A DNA stretch of 64,000 nt from contig NZ_CP059900.1 of the NCBI RefSeq assembly GCF_014126825.1, positions 186,001 to 250,000 on the forward strand, written 5' to 3'. The DNA comes from Tomitella gaofuii (GTDB taxonomy: Bacteria; Actinomycetota; Actinomycetes; Mycobacteriales; Mycobacteriaceae). Shown here piece by piece: positions 51,374-59,966 of the stretch; positions within the stretch are counted from its first letter, which is position 1, and every line of letters starts with the position of its first letter. Position numbers and translations under genes: made by a program. The notes under the pieces were generated by a model that was not told the origin of the DNA, did not search any database, and was given only the letters and a program-made list of their open reading frames with translations.

Positions 51374-53307
51374 TGGCACAGGTATCCGAACCGGTCGCCC
51401 CGGCCCGCGCCGTGGACTCCGACCTCATCGCCGCCGACATCGACGCATACCTGGCGATGCACGCGAACAAGTCGATGCTGCGCTTCATCACCTGCGGCAG
51501 TGTGGACGACGGCAAGTCGACGATGATCGGCCGGCTGCTCTACGAGTCCCAGCTGGTGTTCGAAGACCAGCTCAGCGCCCTCGAAACGGATTCGCGCAAG
51601 TCCGGGACGCAGGGCGGCAACCTCGATTTCGCGCTGCTCGTCGACGGCCTCGCCGCCGAGCGCGAGCAGGGCATCACCATCGACGTCGCCTACCGCTTCT
51701 TCACCACCACCAAACGCAAGTTCATCGTCGCCGACACGCCCGGTCACGAGCAGTACACGCGCAACATGGTCACCGGGGCGTCCACCGCGGACCTCGCGGT
51801 GCTGCTCGTCGACGCGCGCAAGGGGGTGCTGCAGCAGACCCGCCGGCACGCGTACCTGGTGTCGCTGCTGGGCATCCGCCACGTGGTCCTCGCCGTGAAC
51901 AAGCTCGACCTGGTGGACTACTCGCAGGACGTGTTCGACGCGATCGACGGCGACTTCCGCGAGTTCGCCGGGCGCATCGGCGCGGCGAATGTCGTCACGA
52001 TCCCGATGTCGGCGCTCATGGGGGACAACCTCACGGGTCCGAGCCCCCGCACGCCCTGGTACACCGGCCCGTCGCTGATCGAGCACCTCGAGGCGGTACA
52101 GATCGAAGACGACCACCAGGCGCGACCGATGCGGATGCCGGTGCAGTGGGTCAACCGCCCGGACCACACGTTCCGCGGGTTCTCCGGGCAGCTCGTCTCC
52201 GGCACGGCGGCCCCCGGCGACGCGGTGCGGGTAATGCCGTCGGGGCAGACGAGCACGATCGGCCGGATCGTCACCATGGACGGCGACCTGGACCAGGCCG
52301 TCGCCGGGCAGTCGGTCACGCTCACCCTGGCGGACGAGATCGACGTGAGCCGCGGCGACGTGATCGCTGCCGCGGACGATGCGCCGGCGTTATCCGACCA
52401 GTTCGCCGCCCACGTGGTGTGGCTGGCCGAGCAGGAGATGATCCCCGAACGCCCCTATCTGTGCCGGATCGGCACCAGCGAGGTGCAGGCGCGGATCACG
52501 CGCCCCAAGTACACGATCAACGTCAACACCCTCGAGCACACGGCGACGACGACCCTCGACGTCAACGAGATCGGGGTGTGCAACGTGAGCTTCGACCGCC
52601 CGGTGCCGTTCGACGCCTACGCCGACGGCGGCGAGACCGGCGCGTTCCTCCTCATCGACCGCATGTCGGGGAACACGATGGGCGCCGGGATGATCGACTA
52701 TGCGCTCCGGCGGGCCGACAACATCCACTGGCAGCAGGTGGACGTGGACGCGCAGGCGCGGGCGCGTCTCAAGGGGCACAAGCCGGCGGTCGTGTGGCTC
52801 ACCGGCTTGTCCGGCGCGGGCAAGTCGACCATCGCCAACCTCGTCGAACGCGACCTGCACGCGCGGGGTGGACACACCTATCTGCTCGACGGCGACAACG
52901 TGCGCCACGGCCTGGGCCGCGACCTGGGATTCACCGAGGCCGACCGGGTGGAGAACATCCGGCGCGTCGCCGAGGTGGCCACGCTCATGGCGGACGCGGG
53001 TCTCATCGTGCTGGTCTCGCTCATCTCGCCGTTCCGGGCGGACAGGGAGGCGGCGCGCGAGACCATCGGTGCGGACCGGTTCTACGAGGTGTTCGTCGAC
53101 ACTCCGCTGGAGGTGGCCGAGGCCCGGGATCCCAAGGGGCTCTATAGCAAAGCCCGCCGGGGCGAGCTCGTGAACTTCACCGGCATCGACTCGCCGTACG
53201 AGGAGCCGATGGCGCCGGAGGTGCACCTGCACACCGGGGACGGCGCACCGGAGGACGCCGCGGCCGCGGTCGTGTCCGCGCTGCGCGGCGACGGCATCGT
53301 CGGATAG
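51373..53307 (+). CDS. cysNC: Bifunctional sulfate adenylyltransferase GTPase / APS kinase
   Basis: A 644-residue fusion. CysN (about 1-440) is an EF-Tu-like GTPase with [17 protein letters not shown] (P-loop), [18 protein letters not shown] and AVNKLDLVD; it drives ATP sulfurylase. CysC (about 465-644) is adenylylsulfate kinase with [30 protein letters not shown] and [18 protein letters not shown]; it makes PAPS. The fusion is usual in Actinobacteria and Proteobacteria. No sulfate permease or reductase genes are in the window. Confidence 0.96.
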   Translation: MAQVSEPVAPARAVDSDLIAADIDAYLAMHANKSMLRFITCGSVDDGKSTMIGRLLYESQLVFEDQLSALETDSRKSGTQGGNLDFALLVDGLAAEREQGITIDVAYRFFTTTKRKFIVADTPGHEQYTRNMVTGASTADLAVLLVDARKGVLQQTRRHAYLVSLLGIRHVVLAVNKLDLVDYSQDVFDAIDGDFREFAGRIGAANVVTIPMSALMGDNLTGPSPRTPWYTGPSLIEHLEAVQIEDDHQARPMRMPVQWVNRPDHTFRGFSGQLVSGTAAPGDAVRVMPSGQTSTIGRIVTMDGDLDQAVAGQSVTLTLADEIDVSRGDVIAAADDAPALSDQFAAHVVWLAEQEMIPERPYLCRIGTSEVQARITRPKYTINVNTLEHTATTTLDVNEIGVCNVSFDRPVPFDAYADGGETGAFLLIDRMSGNTMGAGMIDYALRRADNIHWQQVDVDAQARARLKGHKPAVVWLTGLSGAGKSTIANLVERDLHARGGHTYLLDGDNVRHGLGRDLGFTEADRVENIRRVAEVATLMADAGLIVLVSLISPFRADREAARETIGADRFYEVFVDTPLEVAEARDPKGLYSKARRGELVNFTGIDSPYEEPMAPEVHLHTGDGAPEDAAAAVVSALRGDGIVG

Positions 53308-53345
53308 CCCCGATCGTTCACAGCCGCCGGATCGGTGCTGGGCCC

Positions 53346-54197
53346 TCAGGCGGATGCCGGGACCGGGGCCGACGAGTCGGGATCGTCGCCCTCGGTTTCG
53401 CCGCTGATCCGGCGCGCCGCCTGCACGAGCAGCGGGATGCACCATTCGCGGATCGGCACCGTGGGCCGCGCGTGAAGGGACACAGCGGCGGAGGGGCCCG
53501 TCGCTCCGAGGACGGGTGCCGCGAGGCCGACGATGTCGGACGCGGCGCTCATGCGGCCCGCGCCGGCGCCGAAGCCGGGGACCGTCGCCGCGCGCTCGAC
53601 GGCAAGCCCGCCACGCCGCCGCACCCTGTCGAGTTCGCGGTGCAGCGCAGGCAGAGACGGCGGCGGCCCGCAGCGCCCGCCGCGCGGCGGCGCGGAGACC
53701 AGTTCCTCGACCTCCTCGGGCGTGAGGGCGGACAGCATCGCCCGGCCGCCGGCGGAGCGGTGCAGGGCGCCGCGCGCGCCCACCTCGAGGCCCGGCAACG
53801 CCGCGCGGCCGCCGCCCACCCTGTCCAGCACCACTGTGTCGACGCCGTCCAGGGCCGTGAGGAACACGGGCGTGCCGGTCTGCAGGTGCAGCGCGTGCAG
53901 GTGCGGTGCGGCGGTGGCGCGCAATGCGGTGTGGTCGACCGCCCCGCTGCGGAACCGCAGCCCGCGTCTCCCCAGGGCGTAGCCGAGGGGCGTCTGGTTG
54001 ACCCACTCCAGCCGGATGAGCGATTCCAGAATGCGGTGGGTGGTCGAGTACGGGAGGCCCGCGCGGCGGGCGACGCTGCCGAGGGGCAAGATCTCGCCGG
54101 CACTGTGGAAGGCGTCGAAGATCAGCGTCACCCGCTCGATCATCGACGTCGCCGGCCCGGACGACGGGCCGGTGCGGTGAACGTGACTGTGCGGCAA
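53346..54197 (-). CDS. IclR family transcriptional regulator
   Basis: A regulator of about 283 residues. The N-terminal winged helix-turn-helix is VTLIFDAFHSAGEILPLGSVARRAG, then LPYSTTHRILESLIRLEWV; the C-terminal effector domain includes GTPVFLTALDGVDTVVLDRVGG and SAGGRAMLSALTPEEVEEL. TTG 54197 is preferred because GGAGG lies five bases before it; a further TTG at 54245 is in frame. Divergent from the acyl-CoA synthetase-carboxyltransferase operon, which it probably controls. Confidence 0.87.
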   Translation of the reverse strand: MPHSHVHRTGPSSGPATSMIERVTLIFDAFHSAGEILPLGSVARRAGLPYSTTHRILESLIRLEWVNQTPLGYALGRRGLRFRSGAVDHTALRATAAPHLHALHLQTGTPVFLTALDGVDTVVLDRVGGGRAALPGLEVGARGALHRSAGGRAMLSALTPEEVEELVSAPPRGGRCGPPPSLPALHRELDRVRRRGGLAVERAATVPGFGAGAGRMSAASDIVGLAAPVLGATGPSAAVSLHARPTVPIREWCIPLLVQAARRISGETEGDDPDSSAPVPASA

Positions 54198-54240
54198 AGG
54201 AACCTCCGGGCGCTCGGGTCCCGGACGGAACCGAGATTGG

Positions 54241-54261
54241 AGCAAGCGCTTGTTCTAGAAT
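54241..54261. promoter_or_regulatory. KstR2-consensus-like palindrome and -10 element
   Basis: AGCAAGCGCTTGTT at 54241-54254 contains the perfect palindrome CAAGCGCTTG and fits the published KstR2 operator consensus AnCAAGnnCTTGnT at every defined position. TAGAAT at 54256-54261 directly after could be a -10 element for the acyl-CoA synthetase operon. A related acyl-CoA-responsive TetR could bind the same pattern. Confidence 0.55.
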
Positions 54262-54354
54262 GAGGAAGATCACGTCGGAGCGCAATGCCAGTCCCACATC
54301 ACACGGGGGATGGCGGTTGTCTGGCGAAGGCAGCGCGGTGGAAGGGGTTCGAGG

Positions 54355-55968
54355 ATGGGGCCGACGACACGCACACCGACGCCTCCGCCGGTTCGCGACG
54401 AGGACGTGCGCGGAGTGCGGATGCCCGTGTTCGCCGATAGGGACCGCTCGCTGGTGGACATGCTCGAACGGTCTCGCGCGCACGGGGACGGCGTGTACCT
54501 CGCGTGCGAAGGCCGGCACGTCACCTTCGCGGAGCACCACCGTATGGTCGCCGCGCTCGCGGCAGAGCTCCGCGAGCGGTTCGGGGTGCGGCCCGGCGAC
54601 AGGGTCGGCATCCTGGCGGCGAACAGTATCGAGTGGGTCGTGACCTTCTGGGCGACGGTCGCTGCGGGCGGCATCGTCGTCGCGATGAACTCGCACTGGG
54701 CGGTGGGCGAGATCGCCTATGCGTGCGGGCACGCCCGCCCGTCGGTGATCGTCGCCGACGGGCGGCGGCGCGAGCGTTTGGCAGAGGCGGCAGCGGTCGC
54801 GCCCGCGGCCCAGGTTCCGGTACTGCCGGTCGAGTCGGCGGCCGTCGACCTCGGCGCGGGCGGGGGCTCCGCAGAGCTCCCCGGCGTGCGTCCGGCGGAG
54901 GACGATCCGGTCGCGATCGTCTACACCTCGGGCACCACCGGGAGGCCCAAGGGGGCCGTGCATTCGCACCGCAACCTCATCGCAGCCCGCGACTTCCACC
55001 GGTACAACGACGCGGTGGCGGCCGCCGCGGGGGCGCCGCAGTACCCTCGCCGCTACCTGATGACCGGGCCGCTGTTCCACATCGCCGCCCTGCACAACAT
55101 CGCGGTCCCGCGCCTCGACAGCGGCGAGACCGCGGTGATCGCGACCGGTCGGTTCGACGTCGGCCGAGTGCTGGAGCTCATCGAGCGTGAACGCGTCACC
55201 CACTGGACCGCCGTCCCCACCATGGCGCACCGGCTGCTGGATGAGGGCAGCGTCGCGGAACGGGACCTGACGTCGCTGCGTTCGCTCTCGCTGGGCACCG
55301 CACCCACGGCCCCCGCCATGCGTTCGGCGCTGCGCGAGCTGCTGCCGCAGGCGACGGCCTCGATGGTGGCCACGTATGGGCAGACGGAGTGTTCCACCGC
55401 CGCCACGATCGCGACTCCGGCGCAGCTTGCGGCCAACCCGCGCTCGGTGGGCAGCGCGGCGGTGAACACGCAGGTGCGGGTGTGCGACGCGGCCGGCGCG
55501 ACCGTGCCGGACGGCGTCGAGGGCGAGGTGTGCGTGCGCGGGGCGATGGTGATGCTCGGCTTCTGGGACGACGACGAGGCCACGGCCAAGGCCGTCGACG
55601 TCGACGGGTGGCTGCACACCGGCGACCTCGGCGTGCTGCGGGACGGCGAACTCGAGATCAACTCGCGCCGCAGCGACCTGATCATCCGCGGCGGCGAGAA
55701 CGTCTACCCGGCCGAGGTGGAGGACGCCCTGGACACCCATCCCACGGTGGCCGAGTCGATCGTCTTCGGCCGCCCCAGTGCGGAGTACGGGCAGGAGGTG
55801 TCGGCGGTCGTCGTGCTGCGCGAGGACGGCGCGGCCGACGAGGAAGCGCTGAGGCGGCACCTCGACGGCCTGATCGCCGGCTACAAGATCCCCTCGCAGT
55901 GGACGGTGACCACCGATCCGCTGCCGCGCAATGCGACCGGCAAGGTGATCCGCACCGGCTTCGCGTGA
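54355..55968 (+). CDS. Acyl-CoA synthetase (AMP-binding, FadD-like)
   Basis: A 537-residue adenylate-forming enzyme that activates a carboxylic acid to its CoA thioester. The AMP-binding signature is VAIVYTSGTTGRPKGAVHSH near residue 190; later motifs are VATYGQTECSTAA, GWLHTGDLGVL, SDLIIRGGENVYPAEVEDAL and the catalytic Lys in PRNATGKVIRTGF. ATG 54355 is used, with GGAAGGGG upstream; ATG 54310 is an alternative. First gene of a two-gene operon with a carboxyltransferase. The acid is unknown; the KstR2-like site would suit a steroid-ring or branched acid. Confidence 0.92.
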   Translation: MGPTTRTPTPPPVRDEDVRGVRMPVFADRDRSLVDMLERSRAHGDGVYLACEGRHVTFAEHHRMVAALAAELRERFGVRPGDRVGILAANSIEWVVTFWATVAAGGIVVAMNSHWAVGEIAYACGHARPSVIVADGRRRERLAEAAAVAPAAQVPVLPVESAAVDLGAGGGSAELPGVRPAEDDPVAIVYTSGTTGRPKGAVHSHRNLIAARDFHRYNDAVAAAAGAPQYPRRYLMTGPLFHIAALHNIAVPRLDSGETAVIATGRFDVGRVLELIERERVTHWTAVPTMAHRLLDEGSVAERDLTSLRSLSLGTAPTAPAMRSALRELLPQATASMVATYGQTECSTAATIATPAQLAANPRSVGSAAVNTQVRVCDAAGATVPDGVEGEVCVRGAMVMLGFWDDDEATAKAVDVDGWLHTGDLGVLRDGELEINSRRSDLIIRGGENVYPAEVEDALDTHPTVAESIVFGRPSAEYGQEVSAVVVLREDGAADEEALRRHLDGLIAGYKIPSQWTVTTDPLPRNATGKVIRTGFA

Positions 55969-55987
55969 CCTTCGGAAGGATGGCGCC

Positions 55988-57445
55988 ATGACGAATCGTG
56001 ACGACTGGGCGCCGCTACTCGGCGAACTGACACGCCGGCGCTCCACCGCCCGCGCGATGGGCGGCGAAGACAAGCTGCGCCGGCACCGGGCGGCGGGACG
56101 GGTGGACGCGCGCGAGCGCATCGCACGGCTGCTCGATCCCGGCACCTTCACCGAGATCGGGCTGCTCGCCGGGGCGCCGGACACGCCCGCCGATGCTTTC
56201 GTGACCGGGTCGGGCCTCATCGACGGGCGGCCGGTGTTCGTCGGCGCCGAGGACTTCTCGGTGTCGGGCGGATCCATCGGCACCGCGGCCGCGACCAAGC
56301 GGGCAAGGGTCGCCGCGCTGGCCGGTCAGGAGCGTGCGCCGCTGGTGCTCATGCTCGAGGGCGCCGGGCATCGCGCCACCAACATGCTCGAGCCGCAGCG
56401 GCCCGCCCCCAACGACCTGCAGCTGCTCGCCGACCTGGCCGGCACCGTGCCGATCGTCGCGATCGTCACCGGCCCGTCCGCCGGGCACGGGGCCCTCGCC
56501 GCGCCGCTGGCCGACTTCGTCGTCATGGTCGACGGCCTCGCGTCGCTGTTCACCGCGGGACCGCCGCTGGTGCGGGCCGCCACCGGTGAGCAGGTGACCA
56601 AGGAGCAGCTGGGCGGTCCGCAGGTGCACGCGGTCGTCAGCGGGGTCGCCCACAATGTGGCCGCGGACGTCGACGGGGCGCTGCAGCTGGCGCGTCGATA
56701 CCTGTCGTACCTGCCGTCGTGCGCGGGCGACCCGCCGCCGTGCGCCGACACTGGTGACGGCGAGCGCGCCGTCGACGCATTGCTCGACCTCATTCCGCCG
56801 GACCCGCGGCGCCCGTACGACATGACGGCGGTGCTGCGCGAGCTCGTCGACGACGGCTCGCTGCTGGAGGTGCAACCCGCGCACGGGCCATCGCTCATCA
56901 CCGCGCTGGCGCGCCTGGGCGGGCGGCCGGTGGCGGTGCTGGCCAACCAGCCGGCCGCGCTCGCGGGAGCCATCGATGCGGCCGCTGCCGGCAAAGCGGC
57001 CCGCTTCGTCGAGACGACGGCCGGCTTCGGCCTGCCGCTGGTGCAGCTTGCCGACAACCCGGGCGTGCTCTCGGGCGGCGCCTCGGAGCGGGCGGGGATC
57101 CTGCGCGAGGCGGCGCGGATGTTCGTCGCCCAGCACCGCGCACAGGTGCCCAAGCTGCACGTGACGGTGCGCAAGGCGTTCGGCTTCGGCAGCTCGGTGA
57201 TGGGGCAGAACGCCTTCGGCGGGCAGACGGTCTCGCTCGCCTTCCCGGGCGCGATGCTGGGCGGCATCCCGGCCGCCGTGGGCGGGGCGACCTCGGGCGC
57301 CGACGACGACACGCGGCGCGCGTTGGTGGAGCACGAGGCGTCGGGGCCGTGGCAACTCGCCCGCACCGCCACCTACGACGATGTCATCGACCCGCGCGAG
57401 CTGCGCAACCGGCTGCTCGCCGCGCTCCGCACCGCGCGGGGGTGA
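55988..57445 (+). CDS. Acyl-CoA carboxylase carboxyltransferase (beta) subunit
   Basis: A 485-residue carboxyltransferase of the acyl-CoA carboxylase beta/MccB family, which moves CO2 from biotin to an acyl-CoA. Features are LLDPGTFTEIGLLAG at the start, ITGPSAGHGALAAPLADFVV in the N-terminal crotonase-like half, and FVETTAGFGLPLVQLADNPG and AFGGQTVSLAFPGAMLGG in the C-terminal half. No biotin carboxylase/BCCP gene is nearby, so it must use one encoded elsewhere. It follows the acyl-CoA synthetase by 19 bases. Its stop codon is immediately followed by an in-frame relE remnant. Confidence 0.92.
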   Translation: MTNRDDWAPLLGELTRRRSTARAMGGEDKLRRHRAAGRVDARERIARLLDPGTFTEIGLLAGAPDTPADAFVTGSGLIDGRPVFVGAEDFSVSGGSIGTAAATKRARVAALAGQERAPLVLMLEGAGHRATNMLEPQRPAPNDLQLLADLAGTVPIVAIVTGPSAGHGALAAPLADFVVMVDGLASLFTAGPPLVRAATGEQVTKEQLGGPQVHAVVSGVAHNVAADVDGALQLARRYLSYLPSCAGDPPPCADTGDGERAVDALLDLIPPDPRRPYDMTAVLRELVDDGSLLEVQPAHGPSLITALARLGGRPVAVLANQPAALAGAIDAAAAGKAARFVETTAGFGLPLVQLADNPGVLSGGASERAGILREAARMFVAQHRAQVPKLHVTVRKAFGFGSSVMGQNAFGGQTVSLAFPGAMLGGIPAAVGGATSGADDDTRRALVEHEASGPWQLARTATYDDVIDPRELRNRLLAALRTARG

Positions 57446-57694
57446 GGGGCCCGGCGACAACTCGCCGAGCACCTTCCCGAGGCGCCCGCCTTCGCCGCGT
57501 ACGAATTCATCACCGGAGCCTTGTTGTCGAATCCGGTCCGGGTCGGCAAGCGTCTCAAGGCTCCCCTCGACGACAGGTACAGCGCTCGTCGCGGCACGTA
57601 TCGGGTGCTGTATCGCATCGACGACGCCGCCCGCACGGTGACGGTGCTCGACGTGGCGCACCGTCGAGATGCCTACCGCACGGGAAGTGCATGA
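57446..57694 (+). pseudogene. RelE/ParE-type toxin gene lacking its 5' end
   Basis: An uninterrupted 82-codon frame begins directly after the carboxyltransferase stop, in the same frame, and reads ARRQLAEHLPEAPAFAAYEF, then NPVRVGKRLKAPLDDRYSAR, RGTYRVLYRIDD and VLDVAHRRDAYR, then TGA. This is the body of a RelE-family mRNA-interferase toxin, but the first 10 or so residues and any start codon are missing, and no antitoxin gene precedes it. It is most likely a remnant cut off by recombination, although expression by read-through of the TGA cannot be excluded. Confidence 0.8.
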
Positions 57695-57708
57695 CCCGGC
57701 CGGCGGTC

Positions 57709-57804
57709 GGGGACGAGCAGGTCACCTACGGCGAGGTCGGCCTTGGTCCCGTACGGCAGCGAGTCCGACTCGTGCGCCTCGAACGGGATAGGGGCGTCCC
57801 TCAC
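57709..57804 (-). pseudogene. arr: Rifampin ADP-ribosyltransferase (arr) gene, 5' fragment only
   Basis: From GTG 57804 (AAGGA seven bases before) the minus strand reads 32 codons matching the N-terminus of Arr: PIPFEAHESDSL, then YGTKADLAVGDLLVP, where the enzyme family has PFEVHESG, HGTKA and GDLLVPG. The similarity stops at 57709; the frame continues only into the antisense of the relE remnant and stops at 57673. About three quarters of the gene is gone. It meets the relE fragment tail to tail. Confidence 0.75.
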
Positions 57805-57902
57805 GCGGGATCCTTTCGTCGCGGGGCCTGCCCGACGGCCATGCCGCTGAGCAGGATGCCGGCCGATCATCTCACCCCCGCGCCGCTGCGTACCCTGACT
57901 CC

Positions 57903-58283
57903 ATGACCACGACGCTCGGTGAGATCGGCTCGGCGAAGTACGCCCTGCTCACCACATTTCGCAAGGATGGCAGCGCGGTGCCGACTCCACTGTGGGCGGC
58001 GATGGACGACGGGGAACTGCTGATGTGGACCGTCACGGACTCGTGGAAGGTGCGCCGCATCCAGCGCACACCGCGGGTCACCGTTGCGGCCTGCGATGTG
58101 CGCGGCAATGCCCGAGGCCCCCAGGTCGAGGCGGTGGCCGAGGTGCTCGACGGCGCCGGCACCGACCGGGCCCGCGCCGTCATCGCGCGCAAGTACGGCG
58201 TCCTCGGGTGGATCCTCATCAAGGGCAGCCTGCTGCGGCGCGGTCGCGCCGGCACCGTGGGCCTCGCCGTGCGCGTGGGATGA
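57903..58283 (+). CDS. PPOX-class F420-dependent oxidoreductase/regulator-like protein
   Basis: A 126-residue split-barrel flavin/deazaflavin-binding protein. It starts MTTTLGEIGSAKYALLTTFRKDGS, then VPTPLWAAMDDGELLMWTV and WKVRRIQRTPRVTVAACDVRG, the pattern of the PPOX class F420-dependent group. Reaction unknown; relatives reduce biliverdin or small quinone-like molecules. It starts about 100 bases after the arr fragment and is convergent with the solute-binding protein gene. Confidence 0.87.
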   Translation: MTTTLGEIGSAKYALLTTFRKDGSAVPTPLWAAMDDGELLMWTVTDSWKVRRIQRTPRVTVAACDVRGNARGPQVEAVAEVLDGAGTDRARAVIARKYGVLGWILIKGSLLRRGRAGTVGLAVRVG

Positions 58284-58355
58284 GGGGCAGGCGCGGGGGA
58301 ACCTTGGTGGTGGACGCACGCCGCGGCGGCCTTGCCGTACCCACCCCTGACGCGC

Positions 58356-59966
58356 TCACGCCTTCCAAGCATTGCCGAGCAGCACCATCGTGTTGGCTGA
58401 TCCGACGACGCCGTGCACGTCCTGCAGCCAGGCGAGGTACTCGGGGTAATAGCCGTGCACCAGGAACGGCACATCCTCGTTGATCTGCCGCTGGATGTCG
58501 GCCATCGTCGCGCGCTGGGAGGCGGCGTCGGGATCGGCCTGGAACGCGTCGATGAGCGCATCCATTTCCGGGCTCGTATGCATTCCGTAGAGCTGCTTTC
58601 CGCCGCTGTGCATGGCCGACGACATCTTGGGGAACGGGTCGGGATCGCGCAGGCTCAGTCCCCACGACCCCAGGTCGTAGTCGCGTTCCGCCGCGATGCG
58701 CCGGATCTGGTCGCCGGTCGTCGGCATGATCTGCGAGTCGACGTCGAAGCCCACTGCGTCGAGCTGCGCCTGGATGGCCAGCGCCTGTTGCCCTTTGGCC
58801 TGCTCGGGACCGTTGACCATGACGAGCTGTCCGTCGAAGCCGTCGGCCTTCGCCTCGGCGACCAACGTGCGCGCCTCTTCTTGATCCTGCACCGGCGACG
58901 CGACGTCGGTGTGCCACCGGGAGTAGGCGCCGAAAAGCTCGCCCTCGGCGAATTCCGCAGTGCCATAGGCGCGCTGGGCGATGGCGTCGTTGTCGAGCGC
59001 CAGCTGCATCGCCTTGCGCAGGCGCGGATCAGCCCCGGGCCGGCCCGGGGCCGCATTGATGAGGGTGACATTGGCCGCCGCCGTCATGCTCACATACCCC
59101 GGCGTGTCCCGATCGAGCATCTTCTGCACGTCCTGCGGATAGCGGACATAGGTCATGTCGATGCCGCCGTTGAACATGGTCTCCATGGCGGTCTGCGTGG
59201 TCGGGAGATACACGATCTTCACCGCATCGAGCGGCGGCCGGCCGTCCCAGTAGTCGTCCCGGGCAGTGAGCGTCATCGCATCGCCCTGATGCCACTCCTG
59301 CAGCGTGAACGGGCCGGCGCCGATGGGCGTGAAGCCGTCGCCCGGCGTGCCGGCCGCCGGAGCCACGATCATCCCCGCTCCGGACGTGAGCGTGTGCGCG
59401 AATCCCGGCCAGGGGCGCGCGAGCGTGTAGACGACGGTGTGCGGGTCGGGCGCATCGATGGCGGCGACGTTGTCGTTCCACAGGGCGGCGTCGGGCCCGC
59501 CCGCCGCGCCGAACCGCTCCTGGCTGGCCTTGACCGCCGCAGCGTCCAGTGGAGATCCGTCCGAGAAGACCACCCCGTCGCGCAGGGTGAGCGTCCACGT
59601 CGAGAAGGCGTCGTCGTGGTCCAGGGCGGTCGCCATCTGCGGCACGACGGCGTCGGCCGCCGCGTCGTAGCGCATGAGCGAGCCGTAGATGTTGAGCATC
59701 TCCACGCCCCCGGTGGTCACCGCGGCGATCGTCTTGGCGGGATCGAGCGAGGTCGGCTCCGAGAAGGCGCCGTAGGTGAGCGTGCCGCCGTCGTGGGGCG
59801 CACCCTCATCCGCGGCCACGTTGATCATGCCGTCTCTCAGCGTGCCGAGGCCGGCCGCGTCGGTGCTTCCGTCGCCGCCGCCGCTCGAGCATGCGGCGAG
59901 TCCGATCGCGACGGCGGTGAGCACGGCGCCGAGTCGCAGGGGTCTGCGTGCAACGAATCCTGTCAT
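58356..59966 (-). CDS. ABC transporter solute-binding lipoprotein (family 5)
   Basis: A 536-residue extracellular binding protein of the peptide/nickel/opine (SBP_bac_5) family. The N-terminal lipoprotein signal ends in the lipobox LAAC followed by SSGGG. Family segments are GGTLTYGAFSEPTSLDPAKT, NIYGSLMRYD, WTLTLRDGVVFSDGSPLDA and LRKAMQLALDNDAI. No permease or ATPase gene is nearby, so it is an orphan in this window. Its ATG overlaps the stop of the hydroxyacid dehydrogenase gene, placing it as the last gene of the IclR-linked catabolic operon, probably as its uptake sensor. Confidence 0.92.
   Translation of the reverse strand: MTGFVARRPLRLGAVLTAVAIGLAACSSGGGDGSTDAAGLGTLRDGMINVAADEGAPHDGGTLTYGAFSEPTSLDPAKTIAAVTTGGVEMLNIYGSLMRYDAAADAVVPQMATALDHDDAFSTWTLTLRDGVVFSDGSPLDAAAVKASQERFGAAGGPDAALWNDNVAAIDAPDPHTVVYTLARPWPGFAHTLTSGAGMIVAPAAGTPGDGFTPIGAGPFTLQEWHQGDAMTLTARDDYWDGRPPLDAVKIVYLPTTQTAMETMFNGGIDMTYVRYPQDVQKMLDRDTPGYVSMTAAANVTLINAAPGRPGADPRLRKAMQLALDNDAIAQRAYGTAEFAEGELFGAYSRWHTDVASPVQDQEEARTLVAEAKADGFDGQLVMVNGPEQAKGQQALAIQAQLDAVGFDVDSQIMPTTGDQIRRIAAERDYDLGSWGLSLRDPDPFPKMSSAMHSGGKQLYGMHTSPEMDALIDAFQADPDAASQRATMADIQRQINEDVPFLVHGYYPEYLAWLQDVHGVVGSANTMVLLGNAWKA

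Noticed and set aside
52390-56298. A 1302-codon open frame on the minus strand across cysNC, the IclR gene and the acyl-CoA synthetase
   Set aside because: It is antisense to strongly recognisable genes and has no family motifs; very long shadow frames are expected at this GC content.
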